Shown piece after piece: positions 18,627 through 29,086 of a stretch of 64,000 nt of DNA. Every line of letters starts with the position of its first letter. Positions within the stretch are counted from its first letter, which is position 1. Origin of the DNA: Campylobacter sp. RM12651 (GTDB taxonomy: Bacteria; Campylobacterota; Campylobacteria; Campylobacterales; Campylobacteraceae); NCBI RefSeq assembly GCF_022369475.1, contig NZ_CP059600.1:1735355-1799354 (forward strand). The letters run 5' to 3'. The position numbers and the translations under genes were made by a program. The notes beneath the pieces are model-generated. The model was not told where the DNA came from, did no database searches, and saw only the letters and a program-made list of their open reading frames with translations.

Positions 18627-19289
18627 TTACATACTAAGTAATTCTTTAATAACCTCAACTAAAGCTTCAGGCGAGCCAATTTTTGAAATATTTACTTCAT
18701 ATTTTCCATTAACTACAAAACCTGGAGTTCCGAAATTCTTTGAAATAGGGTCAGCGATTTCATAAGAAGCAATGATTTCTTGAGCCTTAGGAGTAGCTAA
18801 AAACTCATCTAATTTTGCTTTATCAATTCCTAAAGCTTTTAGACCTGTTTCATAAAATTTATCTGGCTCAGCACCATTTCCCCATCTTTGATTTTTCTTA
18901 AAATAAGCTGAAAAATAAGCATCACTTACTTTATGGTGTAAGCTATGTGCGTCAGCAACTTTTCTTCCTGCTTTTTCATCTTCATTTTGTGCATAAGCTA
19001 AAACTTCAGCAGCTTGCTTGCCATAATCTCCCATAGTTTTTACTAATAAATATCCAACTTTTACATCAGGGAATGCAGCTTGGATTTTTTCCATAGTTTT
19101 TGCTTTATGATGTGAATAGCAATGTGTGCATCTATAAGACCATACTTCATAAACTGAATTTTGAGCATTTGGGATAGGAGTGCTTAATGTAATGTATTCA
19201 TTACCTTCGCTTAAAGCAAATAAATTACCCCCCCCCATTAGCATAGTAGCTAAAACCAATGAACTTGAAACTTTTTTTAAGACTTTCAT
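18627..19289 (-). CDS. dsbA: DsbA/DsbL-family thiol:disulfide oxidoreductase, with phase-variable tract
   Basis: This is a periplasmic oxidase for disulfide formation, probably in AstA and perhaps other clients. It has a signal peptide (about 1-25), the active site CTHC (Cys54, Cys57) and the cis-Pro loop FGTPGFVVNG. Length 220 is normal. AAGGAG lies 6 nt before the ATG. A run of nine G occurs in codons 18-21 (Met-Gly-Gly-Gly) inside the signal peptide. In this sequence it is in frame, so the gene is ON; one base more or less would truncate it. It is first in the dsbA-dsbB-astA unit. Confidence 0.9.
   Translation of the reverse strand: MKVLKKVSSSLVLATMLMGGGNLFALSEGNEYITLSTPIPNAQNSVYEVWSYRCTHCYSHHKAKTMEKIQAAFPDVKVGYLLVKTMGDYGKQAAEVLAYAQNEDEKAGRKVADAHSLHHKVSDAYFSAYFKKNQRWGNGAEPDKFYETGLKALGIDKAKLDEFLATPKAQEIIASYEIADPISKNFGTPGFVVNGKYEVNISKIGSPEALVEVIKELLSM
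19228..19236 (-). repeat. G9 homopolymer in the dsbA signal peptide
   Basis: Nine consecutive C on the plus strand (G on the coding strand) in a region that is otherwise about 70% A/T. Such tracts mutate by slipped-strand mispairing in Campylobacter, and this one is intragenic. Confidence 0.85.
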
Positions 19290-19482
19290 CTTAATCTCCT
19301 TAAATTAAAATTATATTTTTATTTTAATTATTTAATTTTAAAATAAACTGAAAAATTATTTTAAATTCTAATAATTATTATTATAAAATCCATACTATTT
19401 ATTTAATTTATAATTACTTTAAGTGTTTAGTAAAATAAATTAATTAATCTAAAAAATTAAGCAAATAAAACAGCATTTAAAC

Positions 19483-19488
19483 TATAAT
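19483..19488 (+). promoter_or_regulatory. Probable -10 box for the EamA transporter gene
   Basis: TATAAT 17 bp before the ATG at 19505, in the divergent dsbA/EamA gap. Confidence 0.5.
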
Positions 19489-19504
19489 TGCCTAAAGGAT
19501 TAAT

Positions 19505-20395
19505 ATGAGTAAAAATTATGGGGTAATTTTAGTTTTTTTAGGTGGAATTTGCTGGGGATTTAGTGGTGTTTGTGGAGAATTTATATTCTTAAAAAAAGGC
19601 TTAAATGCTGATTTTTTAGTGCCATTAAGATTATTATTTGCTGGAATATTAATGCTTTTATTTTGTTTAGTAAGAAAAATCAAAATTAATTTTTTAATTT
19701 TTAAAAACACAAAACACCTATTTACATTATTAATATTTTCATTTTTTGGCATTTTTATGTGTCAATATACATACTTTTACGGAATTGAATTAAGCAATGC
19801 TGCAATTGCTACCGTAATTCAATATACAGCCCCTGTTTTTATAGTGCTAATCGTATGTTTTGAACAAAAAAGATTTCCTAACATATATGAAATTCTAGCT
19901 TTAATTTGTGTATTATGTGGAGCTTTTTTGCTATCAACTAATGGTGATTTTAATAAATTTGTAATATCTACTAAAGCTTTAATTATATGCTTTTTATCAT
20001 CAATTGGAGCAGTTTGCTATGCAATTATTCCTAGAAAAATTAATATGATTTATTCTCCTTTACCTAATTTAGGTTTTGCTATGCTTATTGCAGGAATTGC
20101 TTTTTGTCTATATCAAAAGATTTGGGAATTTGAAGTGCAAATTGATTTAGAATTAATACTTGCTATGTTAGGAGTAATTGTAGTTGGAACTACTATGGCT
20201 TTTGGTTTTTTTATGGTTGGTTTGCAAGAAATAGGAGCAAGTAAAGCTAGTCTAATATCATCAAACGAACCATTAGCTGCTGCAATTATTGGATATTTAT
20301 GGTTAGGGACAAGCTTATTAATCGTTCAAATAATTGGATTTGCTTTAATTATGATTGGTATTTTAATAACAATGTTAAAAAAGGAAAAATCTTGA
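19505..20395 (+). CDS. EamA/DMT-superfamily metabolite transporter
   Basis: This 296-residue inner membrane protein has ten predicted helices in two homologous five-helix halves (drug/metabolite transporter fold). The N-terminus ILVFLGGICWGFSGVCGEFI and the two repeat signatures ATVIQYTAPVFIVLIV and LISSNEPLAAAIIGYLWLG are characteristic. It may export amino acids or other metabolites; the substrate cannot be read. Its stop overlaps the TTG start of the next gene (TTGA), indicating translational coupling. Confidence 0.85.
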   Translation: MSKNYGVILVFLGGICWGFSGVCGEFIFLKKGLNADFLVPLRLLFAGILMLLFCLVRKIKINFLIFKNTKHLFTLLIFSFFGIFMCQYTYFYGIELSNAAIATVIQYTAPVFIVLIVCFEQKRFPNIYEILALICVLCGAFLLSTNGDFNKFVISTKALIICFLSSIGAVCYAIIPRKINMIYSPLPNLGFAMLIAGIAFCLYQKIWEFEVQIDLELILAMLGVIVVGTTMAFGFFMVGLQEIGASKASLISSNEPLAAAIIGYLWLGTSLLIVQIIGFALIMIGILITMLKKEKS

Positions 20396-20895
20396 AAAAA
20401 TTATTAATTCTTATGAGTTTAATCTCTTTTACTTACGCACAAGATTGCAGCGCTTATTTTGCTAGCCAACAAATACAAATGGATAGAAAGATAGAAGAAT
20501 TAGACGAAGCAAAACAAGCATTAGAAAGCTATAAGGCTGCCTTTTTAGCTATTCAAAAAGAAAAAGAAGAAAAAAACTTAGCAATGTTAGAAGAGATAAA
20601 AAAAGAACAAGATAAATTAGATGAAATTAGAAACAATAATGCAAAAATTTTAGCCGAAATTAGGCAATTAAAAAATGAAATTACAGAAAATAAAATAAAT
20701 AAAGTATCAAATGCCTATGCTAAGATGAAAGATGCAGCAGCAGCGGCTATTTTAGAAACAATGGATGAAAAAGAAGTTATAAAAATATTTTTAAGTCTTG
20801 AAGCTAAAAAAATATCATCAATACTAGCAAAAATGACCCCAGCAAAAGCAGGAGAATTAACAAGATTATTAAGTGAAAATAAATTACAAAATTAA
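20392..20895 (+). CDS. MotE-like periplasmic protein (MgtE N-terminal-type C-terminus)
   Basis: I choose the TTG at 20392 because a clean signal peptide follows (MKKLLILMSLISFTYAQ), AAGGA lies about 7 nt upstream, and it overlaps the preceding stop as TTGA; a start at 20299 would only add residues shadowing the transporter gene. The 167-residue product has a charged coiled-coil (about 28-110). The C-terminal AAAAILETMDEKEVIKIFLS and IASILAKM-like module (ISSILAKMTPAKAGELTRLL) is the MgtE_N/MotE signature. MotE is known as a chaperone for the flagellar motor protein MotC, and C. jejuni has a periplasmic homologue. The role here is inferred from family. Confidence 0.75.
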   Translation: MKKLLILMSLISFTYAQDCSAYFASQQIQMDRKIEELDEAKQALESYKAAFLAIQKEKEEKNLAMLEEIKKEQDKLDEIRNNNAKILAEIRQLKNEITENKINKVSNAYAKMKDAAAAAILETMDEKEVIKIFLSLEAKKISSILAKMTPAKAGELTRLLSENKLQN

Positions 20896-21325
20896 TCTAT
20901 TTTCTTATAAATTCGGTTTATCTAATATTTTTTGTTTAATAATTAAATATGATATTAGATTTAGCATATAGGTTTTAATTAAGATTATTTTTAAAAATTA
21001 ATTTAAAACTTCGTTGTATTAGAGTTATAAAAAGTTTTTATAAAATATTTTTTTTAAGTTTATTTAGTTAAAACCTTAAATTACTTTCAACGCTAATTTA
21101 ATTTCGTGCGTTTTATGAAGTTTTATAAAAATTATATGTGTTATTTATATATTAGTTTTTATACTTTTAAAAGTTATTTAAAGTCCCATACATAAAGCTT
21201 TAATCTATTTTATAATCAAGTAAATTTTTAAAAAATTGCTACTTATATGCAATATATCTACTTCTTAAAATATTTGATTTTAAATTCTTTAGCAAGATTA
21301 TGAGTGATATGTAATAAGAAAAATT
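20896..21325. other. AT-rich intergenic region with no recognisable gene
   Basis: About 430 bp between the MotE-like gene and the nifU terminator. All frames are broken by stops at short intervals, and I see no RNA structure, repeat or gene remnant I can support. It may be a decayed region. Confidence 0.5.
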
Positions 21326-21355
21326 AAAATAGGAAATAAAAATATTTCCTATTTT
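21326..21355 (-). terminator. Terminator of the nifS-nifU operon
   Basis: A perfect 12-bp inverted repeat (AAAATAGGAAAT / ATTTCCTATTTT) around a 6-nt loop, 4 bp past the nifU stop, followed by T-rich sequence on the minus strand. Confidence 0.75.
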
Positions 21356-21359
21356 GTAA

Positions 21360-22327
21360 TCACACTGGAATTACTCTAATGTTTGGACTAAGATTTTCTT
21401 GAAGAATATTTTCAATAGCATATAATGTCCCAGTGCTTCCACTAGAACAGCCACTACATGCACCTAGATATCTAATATATAAATCGCACATTCCATCGCT
21501 ACTTTTTTGAATATCAATTACTTCTAAATCTCCACCATCCATATGTAGCATTGGGCGAATTTCAGTATCTAATAATTCTTCAACTGCTTTAATTTGTTTT
21601 ACAACGGTTAAATCATCAAAATTATCACTTAAATTAGCTTTTTTCAAGCGTTCTTTATCCATTTCAGCTCTAGTTTCAGCCAATATATCAACCAAATAAT
21701 ACTCTCTTTTTTCATGACCGCCAGGTCTTACACAAGATTTACAAAAGCCACCTGCTTTAGTATATTGAGTAATTTGCTCAACTGATTTTAAATCATTTAA
21801 TTTTATTACTTCTTTAATAGTTTTTAGGCTTACTCTAGCACATTCACAAACTATAATCTCATCTTCAAAATCTTCAGGGTTAATACCTTTATATTGAGCT
21901 GCTGCAGCTTTTATAACATCATACGCCATTACACTGCAGTGCATTTTTTGAGGTGGAACTGCAGGAGTATCAGGATTATCACGCATTGCAAATTCCACAT
22001 CTATATTTGTAATTTTTACAGCTTCATCAACACTTTTACCTATACAAAGTCCTGCCATTGTATCACTACTAGCAATTGCAGTCCCACAGCCAAAGCTTTT
22101 AAATTTTGCGTCCTTAATAATATTAGTAGCTTCATCTACTAACCAATAAAGCCTAACAGCATCGCCGCAACTCTCAGCTCCAAAATCTGCAACTATTAAT
22201 CTTGTATTAGTAGCTTTTGCGTCTTCTTCTGTAAGCTCACCCATATGAATTGGATTATTCATTAAATCTTGAACTTTTTGTGAATATTCATCCCAAATTG
22301 AACCACTTATTAAATTATTTTTTGCCA

Positions 22328-22328
<1 letters not shown>
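21360..22328 (-). CDS. nifU: Iron-sulfur cluster scaffold NifU
   Basis: NifU assembles Fe-S clusters from sulfur supplied by NifS and hands them to apo-proteins. The 322 residues hold all three NifU domains. The IscU-like domain has Cys in ESCGDAVRLYW, FGCGTAIASSD and MHCSVMAYD. The central [2Fe-2S] domain has CECARVSLKTIKEV and CKSCVRPG (about 160-205). The C-terminal Nfu domain has GACSGCSSGSTGTLY. Its start and the nifS stop touch at 22328. Epsilonproteobacteria use this NIF-type system for housekeeping Fe-S assembly, consistent with no nitrogenase genes nearby. Confidence 0.95.
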
Positions 22329-23602
<1,274 letters not shown>

Positions 23603-23617
23603 TTATTAAATGAATTA

Positions 23618-24862
23618 CTATTCTTCTATTCTTATTAAATTAATTTCATCTTTTACAAATTCTTGAACTTGTAATTCTTGCAATAATTTATTGATTTTTG
23701 CTTCATTTGCAAGATGAGTTGTAATAAAAATTGTCCTTGATTGATTTTTTGATGGGCGTTGCATTAGACTATCTATGCTAATTTCATTATTACTCATTAA
23801 ACTTGTAATTTTATTTAAAACACCTATCTTATCATCTACACTTAATCTTAAATAATATTTAGAAGTTATATCGCAAGTTGATACTAAAGATACCACTGGT
23901 AATTCATTATATCCTAGCATTTTACGAGTTTTATTATCAGCTATTTGCATTAAATCGCTTAAAACAGCACTAGCAGTCTCAAGACTTCCTGCACCTGCTC
24001 CATAATACAAACTCTCTCCTAAAGCATTATCGTTAAGTAAAATAGCATTCATAGAATTATTTACACTAGCTAAGATATGATTTTTATCTATTAATGTTGG
24101 ATGAACTCTAATTTCTACCTTATCATTATTTTGTTTTGCAATTGCTAAAAGTTTAATTCCAAATTCAAATTCTTTAGCAAAATAAAAATCATCATTGCTA
24201 ATCTTATCAATTCCTTGAACCAAAATATCTTCAGGTTTTATATTAACTCCATAAGCAAGACTTGCTAAAATGGTTAGTTTATGTGCTGCGTCCATTCCGT
24301 TAATATCTAATGTAGGATCAGCCTCTGCATAGCCTAATTCTTGAGCTTGTTTTAAAGCTATTTCATAACTTAAGCCTTCATTTTGCATTTTTGTAAGAAT
24401 GTAATTTGAAGTGCCATTTAATATACCTTTAATACAATTAAATTTATTCGCACTTAAACCTTCTTTGATAATTTTAATAATAGGCACACCGCCAGCAACA
24501 CTTGCTTCATAGCCAAAATATTGATTAGGCTTTAGCATATTTTCAATATCATAACGATAATAAGCAAGTAAAGCTTTATTAGCTGTTATTACATGTTTTC
24601 CTTTTTCAAGAGCTTTTTTAATGCACTCATAAGCAAATGTAGTCCCGCCCATTAATTCACAAACTACATCACAATCGCTATTTAAAATATCTTCAAAATT
24701 ACTTGTTTGAGTATAAGGACAATTTGCCTTATGCTCTCTTGTATAAACTAAAGAAATTTCTAATTTTTTGCCTAGTCTTTTTTGAATTAATTCAGAATTT
24801 GTTTTGATTAATTTTGCTACACCACTAGCAACCGTTCCATACCCTAATAAAGCTATTTTCAT
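23618..24862 (-). CDS. hom: Homoserine dehydrogenase
   Basis: The enzyme reduces aspartate semialdehyde to homoserine for threonine and methionine synthesis. It has an N-terminal Rossmann motif (LGYGTVASGVAKLI) and the catalytic-region motifs GTSNYILTKM and AEADPTLDINGMDAAHKL with the active-site Lys. A C-terminal ACT domain follows (about 330-414, VDDKIGVLNKITSLM). Length 414 is normal for the ACT-containing form, which is usually feedback-inhibited by threonine. It overlaps the following leftward gene by one base, and the order from here to ubiA follows C. jejuni as I recall it. Confidence 0.94.
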   Translation of the reverse strand: MKIALLGYGTVASGVAKLIKTNSELIQKRLGKKLEISLVYTREHKANCPYTQTSNFEDILNSDCDVVCELMGGTTFAYECIKKALEKGKHVITANKALLAYYRYDIENMLKPNQYFGYEASVAGGVPIIKIIKEGLSANKFNCIKGILNGTSNYILTKMQNEGLSYEIALKQAQELGYAEADPTLDINGMDAAHKLTILASLAYGVNIKPEDILVQGIDKISNDDFYFAKEFEFGIKLLAIAKQNNDKVEIRVHPTLIDKNHILASVNNSMNAILLNDNALGESLYYGAGAGSLETASAVLSDLMQIADNKTRKMLGYNELPVVSLVSTCDITSKYYLRLSVDDKIGVLNKITSLMSNNEISIDSLMQRPSKNQSRTIFITTHLANEAKINKLLQELQVQEFVKDEINLIRIEE

Positions 24863-25656
24863 TACATTCCCTTTATATTTAATCCTAATCTAATATTTTC
24901 TAGCGTAAAAGCATCTCCTACTATCATATAAGCACACATTTTAGGAACTGCTACATTTAATTCTTTAAAATTATTTTCACTTTTATAAGTTGAAATAAGA
25001 TTTAAATTCTTATCCAAAAATTCAATCTTTGGATACCAAATATTATTTAAATTTCTATCAATTACGAGCTTAGAAATATTATTCACTTTTATAAAATACG
25101 CATCAAGTGGTTTAGTAAGCTCTAATAAATCGCCTTTATTTAATTCAAAATCAGCTTGTATATTTGCTCTACTAAAATCAAGTTCGTAACTAAATTCATT
25201 CTGATTTCTTCTAGCATCTATTATATATACCCCTGTCTTTTTTAAAGCTTCGTATAAAGCACCTGGGTCTATACTAAATTTTGAATTAATCGTAAAAGCA
25301 ACACTAATTTCATCATTATTTTTTACATATTCACTAACTAAATAATAATTAATTCCTATTTGCTCATAAGCTTTTGTAATAGCCTTTAAAAATATCCCTG
25401 CTTTTGCCTTTGCACTAAATTTAATTTGCATATTTGTAGCGTTTGAATAAGCATAAGTTAATAAAGAATTCATTTTTAAAACTTGAGTAATTGCTTTAAT
25501 ATTTGGCATATTTCCTTGCATATAAGACCCACTAGGAAATAATAATCTAAGCTTTGCATCTTTGCTATCGTCATTTACTAATTTTGAAGCTATTTCATAA
25601 GAAGAAGTAGCATAAGAAAAACTAGCTAATACAAATAAACATATTAATTTTTTCAT
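24862..25656 (-). CDS. Conserved periplasmic protein of unknown function
   Basis: This is a 264-residue protein with a signal peptide (MKKLICLFVLASFSYA) and no membrane segment after it. Mixed alpha/beta composition and repeated FSID, YELDF and LVIDRNLNNIWYP stretches suggest a globular periplasmic domain. I recognise no catalytic motif. A protein occupies the same place next to hom in C. jejuni (periplasmic protein of unknown function, as I recall). Single-base overlaps with both hom and the next gene indicate one operon. Confidence 0.7.
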   Translation of the reverse strand: MKKLICLFVLASFSYATSSYEIASKLVNDDSKDAKLRLLFPSGSYMQGNMPNIKAITQVLKMNSLLTYAYSNATNMQIKFSAKAKAGIFLKAITKAYEQIGINYYLVSEYVKNNDEISVAFTINSKFSIDPGALYEALKKTGVYIIDARRNQNEFSYELDFSRANIQADFELNKGDLLELTKPLDAYFIKVNNISKLVIDRNLNNIWYPKIEFLDKNLNLISTYKSENNFKELNVAVPKMCAYMIVGDAFTLENIRLGLNIKGM

Positions 25657-26681
25657 TATTTTGCCTTATCTAATTTTGTATATTCTTTTTGACTTAAAAA
25701 AGTAACTTTTCCATCTTTAAATAAAATATATCTAGCATCATTTGTGCTAGGTAATTCTATCTTAGAACCATCTAACTCAAGAGTGAATAAGTTATTACCA
25801 ACAAAAATTAAAGAGTCTTGAGTAAAACTAGTGCTTTTTATCAACATATAATTTTTAGTTTCTTTTGTTTTTAAATTCTTAACACTAACCCAAACCTTAG
25901 AATTTGGACTTAATAATAATTTATTATCTTTTTTAATCTCTGCTTTAGGCTCTATAATCTCTGCTTTTTCTTCTTTAATTTCATTAGATTTTACTTCTTG
26001 AACTTTAACTTCTTGAGTTTTAATCTCTTGTGGTTTTATTTCAGGAATAAGCTCTACTTGTGCTGGAATTTGAATTGTTTCTTCTTTTGTATTGATTTTA
26101 CTCTCTTCTAAATTTTCAGGCTTTTTATCTTCTTTTACTTCTTCAGGCTTTTTCTCTACTAAAGGAGTAGCTGGTTTTATTTCTTCTTTTACTTCTTTAA
26201 TAGGTTCTATTTGAGTTTTGGTTTGTGTAGAATTTTCTTGCTGATTTACTTGCAATTCTTCTATTGGTTTTTCTTGAGTTGTGGTATTTTCTACTACTTC
26301 TTGAGAATTTTCATCATAATAATTAAAATAATAAAAAACCCCAGCTATTACAATAATAGTAGCTAAACTAAGATATATAAAATAAGCTAAATTACTATTT
26401 GATTCCTTATCAGAGTTATAACCCATTACTTTAGGTTTTACTTTTAAAGAATTTTTTTTGTCCTTAAAATGATTGTTTTTATATTCATTATATTCATTTA
26501 ACCATTCGCTAAAATCAATATTATATTCACGCTCTAAAATCTTTATATTCATTGCAATATTAACACTACTTAAATTCTCATAATCTTTATTAATTATTGC
26601 TTTAATTCTAGCTTCATCTAAGTGAGTTTTTAAAGCTATTTCTTTAACAGAAAAACTTTTTAAATAATCTACTTCATTCAT
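25656..26681 (-). CDS. RodZ-like bitopic membrane protein with Lys/Glu/Pro-rich linker
   Basis: The 341-residue protein is built like RodZ. It has an N-terminal cytoplasmic helix-turn-helix-like segment (about 11-60, SVKEIALKTHLDEARIKAII), one membrane helix at about 98-120 (YFIYLSLATIIVIAGVFYYF), and a long Lys/Glu/Pro-rich linker (about 121-262) with degenerate repeats of the type KTQEVK-VQEVK. A compact C-terminal domain (263-341) is beta-rich. RodZ anchors MreB for rod shape, but sequence similarity is only architectural, so this is an inference. It overlaps the upstream methyltransferase gene by 8 bp. Confidence 0.55.
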   Translation of the reverse strand: MNEVDYLKSFSVKEIALKTHLDEARIKAIINKDYENLSSVNIAMNIKILEREYNIDFSEWLNEYNEYKNNHFKDKKNSLKVKPKVMGYNSDKESNSNLAYFIYLSLATIIVIAGVFYYFNYYDENSQEVVENTTTQEKPIEELQVNQQENSTQTKTQIEPIKEVKEEIKPATPLVEKKPEEVKEDKKPENLEESKINTKEETIQIPAQVELIPEIKPQEIKTQEVKVQEVKSNEIKEEKAEIIEPKAEIKKDNKLLLSPNSKVWVSVKNLKTKETKNYMLIKSTSFTQDSLIFVGNNLFTLELDGSKIELPSTNDARYILFKDGKVTFLSQKEYTKLDKAK

Positions 26682-27360
26682 TTATCATCCTATCGCCTAA
26701 AATAGCAAAAGCATTACTAACATTTAGGCTATCAAAATTATTTTTCATAGTAATTTTTACTTCTTCATTACAAGATTTAATAATCTTAGAACTAAGTCCA
26801 TTACCTTCGCTACCCATAACTAAAACCGATTTTGTAGCATATTTTATTTTATTATGCTCTTTAGCATTTTCTGAATTATTTGCAGCATAAAAGCTAAAAC
26901 CAACTTGCTTAAATTCATTAACCAAGCTTAAAATATCCTTAGTAAATGCTAAATTTAATTCAAGTAAAGCACCAGCACTAGAACGCATAACTGCTTCTAT
27001 ATTAATATTATTTCCTGAATGAATAATCCCATCAAACCCTAAAGCATAAGCACTTCTAGCAATTGAGCCTATATTTCCAACATCGCTTAATTCGTGCAAT
27101 AAAACAATTTTTTCAAATTTTTTAAACTCATTTATATTTGCTAATTCATATTCGCTAACTTTTGCTAAATAGCCTTGATGATTTCCACCCTTTGCCATTG
27201 CTTGAGCTTTAATAAAATCTAACTTATGGATTTTTTTGCCTAATTTTGTAATTTGTCTAAAGCTATCTTTATCTAAATCTTTTGCTAAATATATTTCTTC
27301 TATTTTTTCAGGATGTTTTGTAATATAGTGCATTAGCACTTGTTTGCCGTAAATTATCAT
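26674..27360 (-). CDS. rlmB: SpoU-family RNA 2'-O-methyltransferase (RlmB type)
   Basis: This SPOUT enzyme methylates a ribose in RNA, probably G2251 of 23S rRNA. An N-terminal substrate-binding domain begins YGKQVLMHYI, followed by a SpoU fold from about residue 80. The conserved motifs are SDVGNIGSIARSAYALGFDG (motif 1, catalytic Arg), LVMGSEGNGLS (motif 2) and LNVSNAFAILG (motif 3). Length 228 fits. It overlaps rsmI by 4 bp. Confidence 0.87.
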   Translation of the reverse strand: MIIYGKQVLMHYITKHPEKIEEIYLAKDLDKDSFRQITKLGKKIHKLDFIKAQAMAKGGNHQGYLAKVSEYELANINEFKKFEKIVLLHELSDVGNIGSIARSAYALGFDGIIHSGNNINIEAVMRSSAGALLELNLAFTKDILSLVNEFKQVGFSFYAANNSENAKEHNKIKYATKSVLVMGSEGNGLSSKIIKSCNEEVKITMKNNFDSLNVSNAFAILGDRMINE

Positions 27361-28169
27361 TTTTCACTCTTTAATAAATTTTCATAATTTTGTTTTGGGC
27401 TAAGCCCATTTAATTTACTCAATAATTTCGCTTTATCTTTTAAACTTATATTAAGATTTAAAATATCTTGAGAATTTATATTAGAATTTGAAATAGAATT
27501 TTCATTATTTATAATCACTACCCATTCGCCTTTTAAATTCTCATTTTTTAAAATATTTGCTAGATTTTTAGCAGTATCTTTATAGGTTTTTTCATACATT
27601 TTTGATATTTCTTTAATTAAAAATAATTCTTTATCTTCATCAATTTTTGCAATATCTAATACTAAATCCAAAATCCTTGTAGGAGCTTCATATATAATAG
27701 TTGGATAGCTTTGATTTAGAGCATTTTCTATTTGAGCTTGACGATTTTTTTTGATATTTAAAAATCCTAAAAATATAAATTCCTTATCAGAAAACCCACT
27801 TGCAACAAGTGCAGTAATAGCAGCATTTGCACCAGGCAAAACACTATATTTTATATCATTTTCTTGAGCATATTTTACTAGTGAAATTCCAGGATCACTT
27901 ATGCAAGGCATACCTGCATCACTCAAATAAGCTATATTTTTAGAAAAATCAATTTTAGAAAAATCAAAATCTTTTTCATTGTGTGAATGTAGCGATATGA
28001 AATTATTTATGTTAAATTCTATATTATATTTACTACTTAATAAATTAAGTAAAGCCTTACAAACTCGCACATCTTCACAAAAAATTAACTCGCAAACTTG
28101 TAAGACTTCTAAAGCACGATATGAAATATCGCCTAGATTTCCTATTGGTGTAGGAACGAAATAAAGCAT
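27357..28169 (-). CDS. rsmI: 16S rRNA (cytidine1402-2'-O)-methyltransferase
   Basis: RsmI methylates the ribose of C1402 in the 16S rRNA decoding centre. The tetrapyrrole-methylase fold is seen as LYFVPTPIGNLGDISYRAL, EDVRVCKALL, ISLHSHNE, YLSDAGMPCISDPG and LPGANAAITALVASG. Length 270 is normal. It abuts rpmE by one base and overlaps rlmB by 4 bp, a tight rRNA-modification and ribosome cluster. Confidence 0.93.
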   Translation of the reverse strand: MLYFVPTPIGNLGDISYRALEVLQVCELIFCEDVRVCKALLNLLSSKYNIEFNINNFISLHSHNEKDFDFSKIDFSKNIAYLSDAGMPCISDPGISLVKYAQENDIKYSVLPGANAAITALVASGFSDKEFIFLGFLNIKKNRQAQIENALNQSYPTIIYEAPTRILDLVLDIAKIDEDKELFLIKEISKMYEKTYKDTAKNLANILKNENLKGEWVVIINNENSISNSNINSQDILNLNISLKDKAKLLSKLNGLSPKQNYENLLKSEK

Positions 28170-28369
28170 TATTGCATTGAATATTTTTTCTTAAACTTCT
28201 CAACTCTACCTGCAGCATCTACGATTTTTTCACTTCCTGTGAAAAATGGATGACAACTTGAGCATATATCTACTCTTAATTCTTCTTTATTTGATTTAGT
28301 TACAAAAGTATTTCCGCAAGCACAAGTTACAGTGCATTTTTTATAATCTGGATGAATGTCTTTTTTCAT
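28169..28369 (-). CDS. rpmE: 50S ribosomal protein L31 (zinc-binding type)
   Basis: This is a 66-residue L31 with the start [20 protein letters not shown] and the zinc-type Cys residues CTVTCAC and [10 protein letters not shown], so it is the C+ form that binds Zn. It is followed immediately by rsmI, whose ATG shares one base. A run of C. jejuni-like gene order continues on both sides. Confidence 0.96.
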   Translation of the reverse strand: MKKDIHPDYKKCTVTCACGNTFVTKSNKEELRVDICSSCHPFFTGSEKIVDAAGRVEKFKKKYSMQ

Positions 28370-28426
28370 AATATTTTCCTTTTTGGCATAAATAAAGCTG
28401 TGATTGTATCTTAAATTACATTAAAT

Positions 28427-29086
28427 CTACATTAAAATTTTTGAACTTATGCTTATAATAGCCGTTTTTGCTTTTAAAATATTTGTAATTTTTAGACCTT
28501 GAGTTTTAAATAAATTCCTTTCTTTTTCACTAAAACCACCTTCAGGGCCAATTACATATAAACAATCTTTATTAAACTCGCATAAATCATTTTTATTAAA
28601 ATCAATTAAAACAAAATCATTATAAAGTTTTTTAAGTTCGGCTAAATTATTTAAAATTGTGATTTTTAAAATATCAGCCCTAGCACATTGTGAGCTTGAA
28701 TTATGCAAAATCTTTTCAAGTTTAGCTAGTTTTTTATCATCAAATTTATAAGATTTTTGAGAAAAATCTGTATAAACTAAAAATAATTCTTCTAATCCTA
28801 ATTCATTTAAATAAGGTGCAATTTCAAAAATACTATCAATTTCTATCATAGCAAGTGCAATTTTTACACCACTTTTATTTGCTTTAAATTCACATTGTTC
28901 TAGCATTTTTAAAATGATTTTATTTCTTTGCATAAATATTATTTCATATTTGTATAAAAACCCATCTAATCTACTTATATTTACTATATTTCCTATTTGT
29001 TCTCGCCTAGCTTTAAAATGAGATACTAATTCACTATCTAAAACAATTTCTTCACTACCTGCTAAATCATTAAAATAATAAAACAT
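28427..29086 (-). CDS. rsmE: 16S rRNA (uracil1498-N3)-methyltransferase
   Basis: This SPOUT-fold enzyme methylates U1498 of 16S rRNA. I start at the ATG of MFYYFNDLAGSEE (29086), which has AGGA about 7 nt upstream, rather than a TTG five codons earlier. An N-terminal PUA-like domain is followed by the knot motifs YVIGPEGGFSEKERN and LKAKTAIISISSKILM, the latter ending the protein. About 219 residues, typical. It overlaps the preceding small membrane protein gene by 17 bp. Confidence 0.9.
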   Translation of the reverse strand: MFYYFNDLAGSEEIVLDSELVSHFKARREQIGNIVNISRLDGFLYKYEIIFMQRNKIILKMLEQCEFKANKSGVKIALAMIEIDSIFEIAPYLNELGLEELFLVYTDFSQKSYKFDDKKLAKLEKILHNSSSQCARADILKITILNNLAELKKLYNDFVLIDFNKNDLCEFNKDCLYVIGPEGGFSEKERNLFKTQGLKITNILKAKTAIISISSKILM

